The position numbers and the translations under genes are program-made. Shown here one piece after another: positions 52,684-60,665 of a stretch of 64,000 nucleotides of DNA (position 1 is the stretch's first letter; each line of letters starts with the position of its first letter). Source of the stretch: DATBJG01 sp963790545. GTDB lineage: Bacteria > Acidobacteriota > Vicinamibacteria > Vicinamibacterales > JAMQPK01. The DNA is taken from positions 62,001 to 126,000 of the forward strand of contig CAWBPA010000019.1 in assembly GCA_963790545.1 (NCBI GenBank). Direction: 5' to 3'. The notes under the pieces were generated by a model, which saw only the letters and a program-made list of their open reading frames with translations, was not told where the DNA came from and did no database searches.

Positions 52684-55600
52684 GTGCTCGAAACCCATGA
52701 GGATGTCAGGGAGCACGTGTACGAAAGGCCGACAGGTGTACACGGATGGCCGGTTCGTGTGCCGGTCAGCACGTATCGCGTGCAGCTCCAGCCGGGGTTC
52801 GGGTTCGCCGCGCTGGCGGCAATCGTGCCGTATCTCGAAGTGCTCGGCGTCACGGACTGCTATTGCTCTCCGTACTTCAAGGCCCGTCCGGGCAGCACAC
52901 ATGGCTATGACATCGGCGATCACAATGCACTGAACCCTGAGTTGGGGAGTCAGGCAGAATTCGACGCGCTCGTGGCCCAGCTTGGGAAACACGGGATGGG
53001 CCATCTGCTCGACTTCGTCCCCAACCACATGGGCATCGATCCGCGCACGAACCCCTGGTGGCGCGACGTGCTGGAGAACGGTCCTTCATCGGTATTCTCC
53101 GCGTACTTCGATATCGATTGGGAACCCTTCAAGAGCGAGCTGCGAAACAAGATCCTGTTGCCGATTCTCAGTCGACAGTACGGCGAAGCCCTGGAACAGG
53201 GGGAGATTCGCCTGTCGTACGTGGCCGGCACGCTGGTGCTGAATTATCAGGATCGGGAACTGCCCACCAATGCGCGGGAGATCGTGGTCGTCTTTCGACA
53301 CGACATCGAGACGCTCATCGGGGGACACGGGCGCGATCGCGATGTGCAGGAATTTCTCAGCATCATCACGCAGCTTCAGAATTTGCCCGTGTACACCGAT
53401 CGTCGGCCGGAGCGCGCTGAGGATCGGCGGCGGGAAACCGCGATTGCCAGGAGTCGGCTGATCGTGCTGACCTCACGTTCAGGACGCGTGCACGAGCACA
53501 TCGCGCGGGCGATAGAAGCCTTCAACGGCCGCGTCGGAGTCCCTGACAGCTACGACCTTTTGCACGAGTTCCTCGAACGGCAACCGTACCGGCTCGCGTA
53601 CTGGCGGACGTCGGCGCACGAAATCAACTACCGGCGGTTCTTCGACGTTGACGATCTGGCAGGCGTTCGTATGGAACTGCTTGACGTCTTCGACGCGACA
53701 CACGAACTGCTCTCGCGCTTGATCGCCAGCGACGCCGTCACGGGCGTGCGGATCGACCACCCAGACGGCCTGTTCGCACCTGCGGCATATTTTCATCGTC
53801 TGCAGGCGCTTGCGGCGCGATCGCTCGGTTTGCCCATCGAAGAGCCAGGTGGCCGAGAGCCTCGCACCTCACCCCTGCACATCGTGGTCGAGAAGATTCT
53901 GACACCCGGGCAGCATCTTCCGGAGGAATGGCCGGTGCACGGCACCACCGGTTACAACTTCATGAACACGCTCAACGGCCTGTTCGTCGATGGTGACCAT
54001 GCAAAGGCATTTCGCGAGTTTGACGCGCGCGTCACGGGCCACCGTGAACCGTTTGCCGACGTTGTGTACGCAAGCAAGAAGCTCATCATGGAAACGGCGC
54101 TGGCGAGCGAGCTCAACGTGCTCGCGCACTCGTTGAATCGAATCTCCGAGCAGCACCGCCGCTCCCGAGACTTTACGCTCAACAGTCTGCGCAGCGCGCT
54201 GATTGCATTTGTCGCCTCGTTGTCCGTCTACCGCACGTACGTCGACGAGCGGGGCGCCACGCGAAGTGATCGCGATACGATCAGCAATGCGGTCGAGCGG
54301 GCCCGACGACGCAATCCGGCACTCGAGACGTCCATCTTTGATTTCCTTTTGGATGTGCTGCTTCCGCGCCGTCCGGAGGAGACCATTGTCTCCACCGAGG
54401 GTGGGCCCGTAGAACGTCGAAGTGGGTATCCTCCGCTCGCTGAAGCCAACTACCGCGACCGAATCCGCTTTGCGATGCGGCTTCAGCAGTACACGGGACC
54501 GGTGCATGCGAAAGGGGTCGAGGACACCGCGTTCTACCGATACAACGTGCTGCTGTCGCTCAATGAGGTAGGCGGGAATCCTGGCCGCTTTGGGATACAG
54601 CCCGCGGTCTTTCATCAAGAGAATAGGTTGAGGCTCGATTGCTGGCCACTCGAGCTGCTGGCCACCTCGACTCACGACTCGAAGTTGGGGGAGGACGTAC
54701 GAGCGAGGCTCAACGTGTTGTCGGAGCTGCCCGACGAGTGGCGTCGTGGGGTCAGGCAGTGGATGCGCCTCAATGCTGCGAACCGTACTCAGCTCGGATC
54801 CGAATGGGCCCCGGATCGAAACGACGAGTACCGTTTCTACCAGGCCCTCACGGGAATCTGGCCTGCCGAGCCCGGCCAACCGGGAGACGCCTTGCCGAAC
54901 CAGATTGTCGAACGGCTGCAGGCATACATGCTCAAGGCGGCGAAGGAAGCCAAGGTTCACACCAGTTGGATTCAAGATAACGAACAGTACGACCGGGCTC
55001 TGGTCGGGTTCGTCGAACGGACATTGACCGGTCAGTCGGCCAGGCGGTTTCTCGAATCGTTCCTGCCACTCGCGCACTTCGTGGCACGGGTCGGCATGAC
55101 GAACTCACTCGCTCAGGTGCTGCTGAAGGTGGCTTCACCCGGCGTTCCGGATTTCTATCAGGGATCCGAGCTCTGGGATCTCAATCTGGTGGATCCTGAT
55201 AATCGGCGGCCAGTCGACTACACACGCCGGGCAGCCTGGCTGCGCGAGTTGCGTCCGTTGCTCGATCGTGGCCCTGGGATCAATGATGAGGGCGGAGTAG
55301 AGATCGTCCGAAATCTACTGGCCCGGTGGGAGGATGGTCGCATCAAGCTCTGGCTGACTGCCGCCTTGCTGCGATTTCGACGTGCCGCCCCCGATCTATT
55401 CCTGAGCGGTGAGTATGTGCCGCTCGATGCGGAACTTGACGTGCCCGGAGGCGTGATCGCATTTGCACGGCGTGCCGGAAACCGGTTTGCCATTGCGATC
55501 GCGCCACGGCTGGTGGCCAGACTGGTCCCGCCACGCGAACTGCCGGTCGGACCGAACGTCTGGCGGTCATCACGGGTGCGCGTGCCGCCGGAGCTGGCAG

Positions 55601-55728
55601 CCGCGGAATACCGGAACATCATCACGGGCGAAATGGCGCGTCCGGTGTCAGCTCACGGTGAGTCGTGGCTCCTCGTGGGAGACACGTTCCGAACGGCTCC
55701 GGTCGCATTGCTGGTGCGCGAGGCCTGA
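52684..55728 (+). CDS. treY: Maltooligosyl trehalose synthase
   Basis: TreY converts the reducing end of maltodextrin into a trehalose unit by intramolecular transglucosylation. The 1,014-residue product starts its catalytic domain at VPVSTYRVQLQPGFGF. It continues with GVTDCYCSPYFKARPGSTHG, HLLDFVPNHMGID and a GVRIDHPDGLFAP block with the nucleophile Asp, then HIVVEKILTPGQHLPEEWPV with the acid/base Glu. TGYNFMNTLNGLF and VTYDGVED-type blocks (here GPVHAKGVEDTAFYRYN) are TreY-specific. GTG at 52684 is the longest start; one of the next valines could serve as well. treZ is 5 kb downstream, and debranching enzymes lie upstream. Confidence 0.95.
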   Translation: MLETHEDVREHVYERPTGVHGWPVRVPVSTYRVQLQPGFGFAALAAIVPYLEVLGVTDCYCSPYFKARPGSTHGYDIGDHNALNPELGSQAEFDALVAQLGKHGMGHLLDFVPNHMGIDPRTNPWWRDVLENGPSSVFSAYFDIDWEPFKSELRNKILLPILSRQYGEALEQGEIRLSYVAGTLVLNYQDRELPTNAREIVVVFRHDIETLIGGHGRDRDVQEFLSIITQLQNLPVYTDRRPERAEDRRRETAIARSRLIVLTSRSGRVHEHIARAIEAFNGRVGVPDSYDLLHEFLERQPYRLAYWRTSAHEINYRRFFDVDDLAGVRMELLDVFDATHELLSRLIASDAVTGVRIDHPDGLFAPAAYFHRLQALAARSLGLPIEEPGGREPRTSPLHIVVEKILTPGQHLPEEWPVHGTTGYNFMNTLNGLFVDGDHAKAFREFDARVTGHREPFADVVYASKKLIMETALASELNVLAHSLNRISEQHRRSRDFTLNSLRSALIAFVASLSVYRTYVDERGATRSDRDTISNAVERARRRNPALETSIFDFLLDVLLPRRPEETIVSTEGGPVERRSGYPPLAEANYRDRIRFAMRLQQYTGPVHAKGVEDTAFYRYNVLLSLNEVGGNPGRFGIQPAVFHQENRLRLDCWPLELLATSTHDSKLGEDVRARLNVLSELPDEWRRGVRQWMRLNAANRTQLGSEWAPDRNDEYRFYQALTGIWPAEPGQPGDALPNQIVERLQAYMLKAAKEAKVHTSWIQDNEQYDRALVGFVERTLTGQSARRFLESFLPLAHFVARVGMTNSLAQVLLKVASPGVPDFYQGSELWDLNLVDPDNRRPVDYTRRAAWLRELRPLLDRGPGINDEGGVEIVRNLLARWEDGRIKLWLTAALLRFRRAAPDLFLSGEYVPLDAELDVPGGVIAFARRAGNRFAIAIAPRLVARLVPPRELPVGPNVWRSSRVRVPPELAAAEYRNIITGEMARPVSAHGESWLLVGDTFRTAPVALLVREA

Positions 55729-55808
55729 CTTGCCTGTGTTACGAGCAGGGGCGTATACTGACCGCCCTCAGACAACCATCGCCCTGAACCCGCGACGTCG
55801 CACATACG

Positions 55809-56105
55809 ATGTTCCTCCTCGATAGCCTGCTCATCGGCGGCCTGCGTTTCGTGCTCGATCAAGTCGCTACCATTGCGGACCAGGAGCTCAACAATGAGGA
55901 GGTCCTGCGGGAGCGCCTGCTCGAGGCCCAGATGCGTTTCGACCTGGGCGAAATCGGCGACAAGGAGCTCGCAGCCATTGAAAAAGATGTGCTCGACCGG
56001 GTTCGCGAGATCAAAGCCCGCCGGCGCAAAGAGGCGGGCGCGACGCCGGACGGTGAGCACAAGATTACAGGCATCGAGATCTCGGTTGGAGACGAGGAGT
56101 CGTGA
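55809..56105 (+). CDS. gvpG: Gas vesicle protein GvpG
   Basis: The 98-residue protein begins MFLLDSLLIGGLRFVLDQVA and continues LRERLLEAQMRFDLGEIGDK, the conserved GvpG pattern of a hydrophobic start and a charged helix. GvpG is an accessory protein of gas vesicle assembly. Its stop overlaps the GTG of the next gene (GTGA), so the four gvp-type genes form one transcript. Confidence 0.88.
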   Translation: MFLLDSLLIGGLRFVLDQVATIADQELNNEEVLRERLLEAQMRFDLGEIGDKELAAIEKDVLDRVREIKARRRKEAGATPDGEHKITGIEISVGDEES

Positions 56106-56914
56106 CGGCTGCCGTGAGCCGATCGGTTGCCCGCCGTACGTCTTCCAATGCAGCCGCGAGCGATCTGTGCTACGTGTTTTGCATCGTCGAGTGTTCCGGA
56201 CAACCCTCGATGCCTGACAGTTTGCCAACGCTTCCCTCGGGGAGCGTCGCTCGGGTTCTGGTAATAACCCCCCGGATTTGGCTCGTCGTGGCCGACGTGC
56301 CGATGAAGGAATATTCGAAGGCGGCGATTGAGCAATGCCTGCAGGATCTTGATTGCGTGTCGATGCGCGCCGTCGCGCACGAGGCGACCATCGCGGCGTT
56401 CTTCCAGCGCTGGCCTGTGATTCCGCTGAAGCTCTTCACGATCTTCGCGACCGAAGATCGCGCGCTGGCACACGTGAGACGTCGCCTCACCCACGTCAGG
56501 CGTCTCTTGGGTGGCGTTCGTCATCGGGAAGAATGGGGAGTGCGATTGACGATCCAGCCTGGCACGTCGGCGGTCCCTCCACCCGCCTATATCGTCGGCT
56601 CGGGCCGAGACTATCTCGAAGCCAAGAAAATCCGGCGTCAGCGCTCGACACGGGCCACCGGTATTGCGCACAAGGAGGCCAGCCGAGCGTTGTCGTCGCT
56701 CGCAAAAATTGCTGAACGAACACGACGTCAGAAAGCCGTTGGCGTCGGTTCCCAGGCTGTGCTTCAGGCCGCGTTCCTTGTCTCGACGCGTCGGGCGAAT
56801 GTCTGGAAAGCACGCGCACGAACGCTCGGCCTGCAGCTCGCCAAGCGCGGTTGCCGAATCGAAATTACCGGGCCGTGGCCGCCGTACAATTTCGTGTCGG
56901 CACGGTCTTCATGA
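56102..56914 (+). CDS. Gas vesicle protein GvpL/GvpF
   Basis: The 270-residue product has the two-domain GvpF/GvpL form: CYVFCIVECSG near the start, AVAHEATIAAFFQRWPVIPL in the middle (compare the usual HE-x-V-x3-V/I-x-PxRFG), and a C-terminal RGCRIEITGPWPPYNF typical of the family. GvpF/L proteins help nucleate or cap gas vesicle shells and bind GvpA-type subunits. It starts with GTG inside the gvpG stop and ends inside the next ATG (ATGA), so translation is coupled. Confidence 0.87.
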   Translation: MTAAVSRSVARRTSSNAAASDLCYVFCIVECSGQPSMPDSLPTLPSGSVARVLVITPRIWLVVADVPMKEYSKAAIEQCLQDLDCVSMRAVAHEATIAAFFQRWPVIPLKLFTIFATEDRALAHVRRRLTHVRRLLGGVRHREEWGVRLTIQPGTSAVPPPAYIVGSGRDYLEAKKIRRQRSTRATGIAHKEASRALSSLAKIAERTRRQKAVGVGSQAVLQAAFLVSTRRANVWKARARTLGLQLAKRGCRIEITGPWPPYNFVSARSS

Positions 56915-57192
56915 GCCTCGAGTCCCGACGCCGCTCCCAGATTGATTCGATCGACATTGTCCAGGTGTTTGCGAGTGATGGGCAGACCGACACGACGCTT
57001 CTGGATCTCCTCGACAACCTGCTCAACAACGGCGTCGTGCTGCAGGGAGAACTCATCCTGGGAGTAGCGAATGTCGATCTGATCTATGCCCAGCTTTCGG
57101 TGTTGCTTTCGGCAGTGGACCGGGTGTTGGCGCCCCACCCCGCGCGGAAAGCTACCGAACGATCGCGCCGCAGGTCTCGCCAACCGAGATAG
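56911..57192 (+). CDS. GvpA/GvpJ-type gas vesicle protein
   Basis: The 93-residue protein has the GvpA-like core TTLLDLLDNLLNNGVVLQGE followed by LILGVANVDLIYAQLSVLLS, matching the alpha1-beta1-beta2-alpha2 plan. A basic tail (ERSRRRSRQP) distinguishes it from the major shell protein GvpA and resembles minor GvpJ/GvpM types. Its start overlaps the GvpL/F stop. Confidence 0.8.
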   Translation: MSLESRRRSQIDSIDIVQVFASDGQTDTTLLDLLDNLLNNGVVLQGELILGVANVDLIYAQLSVLLSAVDRVLAPHPARKATERSRRRSRQPR

Positions 57193-57200
57193 CTCCGGAC

Positions 57201-57881
57201 ATGCCTGTGTGTGTTTACGCCATCGTACCGGCCTCCCTGCGATGGCGCGGGGCGGGGCGTGGCGTGCAGGGTGAGCTTCTGAAGACGCTCCGTTGCGGAC
57301 AAATCGCCGTTGTCATCGGAACGGTCGATGCGCCGCACCGGCCGGACAGGGCCCACCTCGAACGCCATGACGCCCTGATGCGTGAGATTCTTTCGGACCT
57401 GCCCGCCGCATTGCCCGCGCGGTTCGGTCTGGTTGTGCGGGACGTAAATCGGGTGCACGCACTCGTCGAAGCGAGCGGTCTTTCGTTTCGTGAAGCGCTT
57501 CGCCTTGTCGCAGGTCGGGAGCAGATGACGTTGCGCGTCACGCTTGCTGACACGCGGCGTCGCGCACGCGCGACTTCGAAATCGAGCTCGACTCCCGGCC
57601 CGGGCAGACGGTATTTGACGGACCGTTTGATGCGCTCGCGGGTCCCTCAAGATCCCAACCTTCGTGCACTCCGAAGACGGCTTGCAGCACTGGTGCAGAA
57701 AGAGCGCTTCCAGCTGAAGGACGCCGGTCACACTGCAACGCTGTATCACCTGATCGATCGTGGCCAGTCGGCCGCTTACCTCCGCAAGGTTCGCGCGTTC
57801 AGCGAGCGTCACCCAGGCGTGAAACTCACAGCGTCCGGGCCCTTTCCTCCGTACGCGTTTGCCTCAGGTCTCAGCGACTAG
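57201..57881 (+). CDS. Second GvpL/GvpF-type gas vesicle protein
   Basis: The 226-residue protein has the family start VCVYAIVPASL. The middle block RHDALMREILSDLPAALPAR and FGLVV correspond to the HE-x-V / PxRFG motif in altered form. It ends SGPFPPYAFA, the GvpF/L C-terminal signature. Two F/L paralogues flank the GvpA-like gene, a common layout in gvp clusters. It begins 8 bases after the GvpA-like stop. Confidence 0.85.
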   Translation: MPVCVYAIVPASLRWRGAGRGVQGELLKTLRCGQIAVVIGTVDAPHRPDRAHLERHDALMREILSDLPAALPARFGLVVRDVNRVHALVEASGLSFREALRLVAGREQMTLRVTLADTRRRARATSKSSSTPGPGRRYLTDRLMRSRVPQDPNLRALRRRLAALVQKERFQLKDAGHTATLYHLIDRGQSAAYLRKVRAFSERHPGVKLTASGPFPPYAFASGLSD

Positions 57882-57898
57882 AGGAAGGCCGATGAGGT

Positions 57899-57964
57899 CG
57901 TAGGGCGGGCCTTGCTTTACAGGCCCGCCTGGAGCCGGGTCCAAAGAGCAGGACCCGGCCTACG
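57899..57964. repeat. Structured palindromic repeat after the gvp cluster
   Basis: The outer stem CGTAGG / CCTACG encloses two 9-bp hairpins: GGCGGGCCT / AGGCCCGCC and GCCGGGTCC / GGACCCGGC. This is the same three-way layout as at 15829, with different but still paired stems. Confidence 0.78.
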
Positions 57965-58045
57965 TACTGCAATTTTCTACGTGAGTGCTATCAACTGTTT
58001 ACCGCGATTGGCCCGACCGTTGCTTGTCAACGATTTGGAGAATTT

Positions 58046-59206
58046 GTGGGGATTTTACGCGAGGTCAGTCAGCCACTTCCAACAGCCGCTCCGCCACAGG
58101 AGCCGGCGATTCCCGACGCTCAGGTGAATCTCACCGATGTGGCGCTCGCGACGCTGGCAGGGCTGGCCCTCGTGACTGCCGCCTACTTCGCTCGAGGTTT
58201 CCTCATTCCAGTCGTGGTGGGAATCCTGGTGAGCTACGCTCTCGAGCCCGCTGTGGCCTCGCTCGCGCGGCATCACATTCCGAGGGTGCTGGGGGCAGCT
58301 GTCGTGCTGGCCATGCTCTGCACCGGCGTTGGCTGGACGGTGTTCGAGCTCCGCGATGAAGCTGCACAGGCCCTCAGCGACGCGCCCGACACGGTCCGGA
58401 AATTCCGACGATTCATTCGAGACTTTCGGTCGAGCGATGGAACCGTCTCGCGGTTGAATCGAGCAGCGGAAGAACTCGAGCAGGCTGCGGCTGCGGCAAC
58501 GGGTGCGCCGCAAAGGCTTCCCGGCACCACATCCGTACAAATCGTCGAGCCTGCGCTCAACGTGCGTGACTACCTGGTCTGGGGGCCGATGAGCGCGGCC
58601 GCAATCACGGGACAAATCACCTTGCTCGTCTTCCTCGTGTACTTCCTGCTGGCATCGGGTGATCTGTTCAAGCGGAAGCTGGTCAGGCTGGCGGGTCCGT
58701 CGCTGGAGAGCCGCAAAATCACGGTCAAGGTTCTGGATCAGATCAGTCAGAAGGTCGCCCACTTTCTGCTGTATCTCGTAATTGTCAACTCGATTGTTGC
58801 GATTGCCACGGGTGTGGCGTTCTGGTGGATCGGGATGACGAACCCCGCGCTCTGGGGACTCGCGGCGGGCGTTCTCAACACGGTGCCGTATTTTGGTCCG
58901 ATGCTCGTCATGGTCGGAGCGGCCGTGGTGGCGCTGCTGCAAGGTGAAGGGTCCGTTAACCTGGCATTGTTGGCGGGAGGTTTATCGCTCATCATCACCA
59001 GTATCGAGGGGTACCTGATCACTCCGATCCTGCTGGGGCAGACGACACGGATGAATGCAGTGGCCGTATTTGTGGGCATCCTCTTCTGGAGTTGGCTGTG
59101 GGGAATGTGGGGCGCCCTGCTGGCCGTGCCGATCCTGGTCGTGCTCAAGACCGTAGCCGATCACGTTGAGGATCTGAAGCCCGTTGGAGAACTCCTGGGC
59201 GATTGA
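58046..59206 (+). CDS. AI-2E family transporter (PerM-like membrane protein)
   Basis: The 386-residue polytopic protein starts with GTG 58046 (TTGGAGAATTT upstream). N-terminal helices are LATLAGLALVTAAYFARGFL and VGILVSYALEP. A large soluble loop (about residues 100-180) follows, then membrane helices with NTVPYFGPMLVMVGAAVVAL and EGYLITPILLG, the conserved core of the family. The C-terminal block FWSWLWGMWGALLAVPILVV completes it. The family includes exporters of AI-2 and Na/H antiporter-like members, so the substrate is uncertain. Confidence 0.9.
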   Translation: MGILREVSQPLPTAAPPQEPAIPDAQVNLTDVALATLAGLALVTAAYFARGFLIPVVVGILVSYALEPAVASLARHHIPRVLGAAVVLAMLCTGVGWTVFELRDEAAQALSDAPDTVRKFRRFIRDFRSSDGTVSRLNRAAEELEQAAAAATGAPQRLPGTTSVQIVEPALNVRDYLVWGPMSAAAITGQITLLVFLVYFLLASGDLFKRKLVRLAGPSLESRKITVKVLDQISQKVAHFLLYLVIVNSIVAIATGVAFWWIGMTNPALWGLAAGVLNTVPYFGPMLVMVGAAVVALLQGEGSVNLALLAGGLSLIITSIEGYLITPILLGQTTRMNAVAVFVGILFWSWLWGMWGALLAVPILVVLKTVADHVEDLKPVGELLGD

Positions 59207-59297
59207 TCACGGCATCTGGTTTGCACTGAATGTCGTGCGATTGTCGAATCCTGAGCTGGCGCGTAAATGGCTCAGGAACTCAAGGAGGTTTCTCCGC

Positions 59298-59447
59298 ATG
59301 ACGCTGCTGATGATCATTCTCCTGCTCGTTCTCGTGGGCGCAATCCCGGCCTGGCCCTATAGTCGATCGTGGGGATACACGCCAAGCGGCGTCCTGCTGG
59401 TACTCCTAGTAGTTCTCCTCGTGCTCTCCGCGAGCGGACGACTATGA
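59298..59447 (+). CDS. DUF3309 family small membrane protein
   Basis: The 49-residue protein has two short hydrophobic helices around the conserved block IPAWPYSRSWGYTPSG, the DUF3309 signature. AAGGAGG stands 10 bases before the ATG, which fixes the start over longer in-frame extensions. The function is unknown; the family is common in stress-related loci. Confidence 0.9.
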   Translation: MTLLMIILLLVLVGAIPAWPYSRSWGYTPSGVLLVLLVVLLVLSASGRL

Positions 59448-59684
59448 TTGATGTCCGACGCCGATGCAGCCGGGGCGCCCGCTTGACGTAAATCCGGACA
59501 AATTGCAACGAGCCCGGCGCCCCTTCCCAGACGGTTTATCCACACTCTTCTTAACTCCAGCACTTCAACGCCGCTCTTGTGGGTCGGAATGATTTCTGCA
59601 CGGCTCTACGCGAAATTATGGATGGTCGTCTGCCCCAGCTGGCGACCGTGATCACCGCACTCACGTGGAATCGGAGGTGGACGT

Positions 59685-60296
59685 ATGACGAAGCTGGATT
59701 CGATGAACACGCTTCTCGTCGACGAACTTCGGGACTTGTACGACGCCGAACAACAGTTGACGCGCGCGCTCCCCAAGATGGCCAAGGCCGCGACGTCGCC
59801 TGAGCTGCGAGATGCATTCGCCGAACATCTGCAGATCACCGCACAGCACGTCTCTCGCTTGGAAGAAGCGCTCGAAGGCTTGGACTCGAGCGCGCGTGGC
59901 AAGAAGTGTGTGGGGATGCAAGGACTGATCGAGGAAGGGCGGGAGCATGTGGAGGCCGACGGTGACGAAGATGTCATTGACGCGGCGCTCATTGCGGCCG
60001 CACAGAAGGTTGAACACTACGAAATAAGTGCGTACGGCACAGCCCGGGAGCATGCAAACTGTATCGGACACGCGGAGATCGCGGATCTGCTTCAGCAGAC
60101 TCTGGACGAGGAAAAAGCCGCGGACCGCAAGCTCAGCGCGCTCGCAGAAGATCTCATCAATCGGCAGGCCGTTGGCAGTAGCATAGAAGACGACAGCGGG
60201 TTAGACGAGCTGGATGACGAGGAGTCAGAGGAGGAGCTGGCGAAACCCGCTCCGCAAGCAGCGACGCGAAACCGCTCGCGCCGCTCCCGTTCCTAA
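59685..60296 (+). CDS. DUF892 (YciF-like) ferritin-like protein
   Basis: The protein is 203 residues. The ferritin-like four-helix bundle shows LLVDELRDLYDAEQQLTRAL, AEHLQITAQHVSRLEEAL, VIDAALIAAAQKVEHYEISA and LLQQTLDEEKAADRKLSALA, with the E/EExH-type residues expected for a metal pair. The C-terminal tail is acidic, then basic (RNRSRRSRS). YciE/YciF-type proteins are induced by osmotic and oxidative stress. GGAGG precedes the ATG. It is followed 14 bases later by another small gene. Confidence 0.9.
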   Translation: MTKLDSMNTLLVDELRDLYDAEQQLTRALPKMAKAATSPELRDAFAEHLQITAQHVSRLEEALEGLDSSARGKKCVGMQGLIEEGREHVEADGDEDVIDAALIAAAQKVEHYEISAYGTAREHANCIGHAEIADLLQQTLDEEKAADRKLSALAEDLINRQAVGSSIEDDSGLDELDDEESEEELAKPAPQAATRNRSRRSRS

Positions 60297-60310
60297 ACAG
60301 GAGGAGGACC

Positions 60311-60574
60311 ATGGATGACCGTTCGCAGGTGCTCACCAACGTCTTCATCGGAATTCTTCTCGGGGGGGCCTTGGGCTATCTCTGCCTGACCCAGGACGGC
60401 CGGCGCCTGCTCGCCCGCGTAGACCCCTGGTTGGACGATGTCATTGACAAGATGCGACAGCTTCAGGGCAGCGCAGCAAAGGCACGTGAGACGGTCATCG
60501 AAGGCAAGCAATCGTTCGACGCGCTCATGCGCGCCACCGGCTATCGGTCGGGGCGCGCTGAAATCACCCATTGA
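60311..60574 (+). CDS. Small membrane-anchored protein, YtxH-like
   Basis: The 87-residue product has one hydrophobic segment (VFIGILLGGALGYLCL) and a downstream amphipathic helix (IDKMRQLQGSAAKARETVIE). The plan resembles YtxH-type stress proteins, though the match is loose. A strong AGGAGGAGG lies upstream of the ATG. It is probably co-transcribed with the DUF892 gene. Confidence 0.75.
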   Translation: MDDRSQVLTNVFIGILLGGALGYLCLTQDGRRLLARVDPWLDDVIDKMRQLQGSAAKARETVIEGKQSFDALMRATGYRSGRAEITH

Positions 60575-60665
60575 TGTGGGGAAGACGGTGCGTGCGGACG
60601 CCGCGCGTGCGCGACCTTCGGACTGTGGCAGCTCGTTTGGGCTCCGGAGAGTGAAGTCGGCGCGG

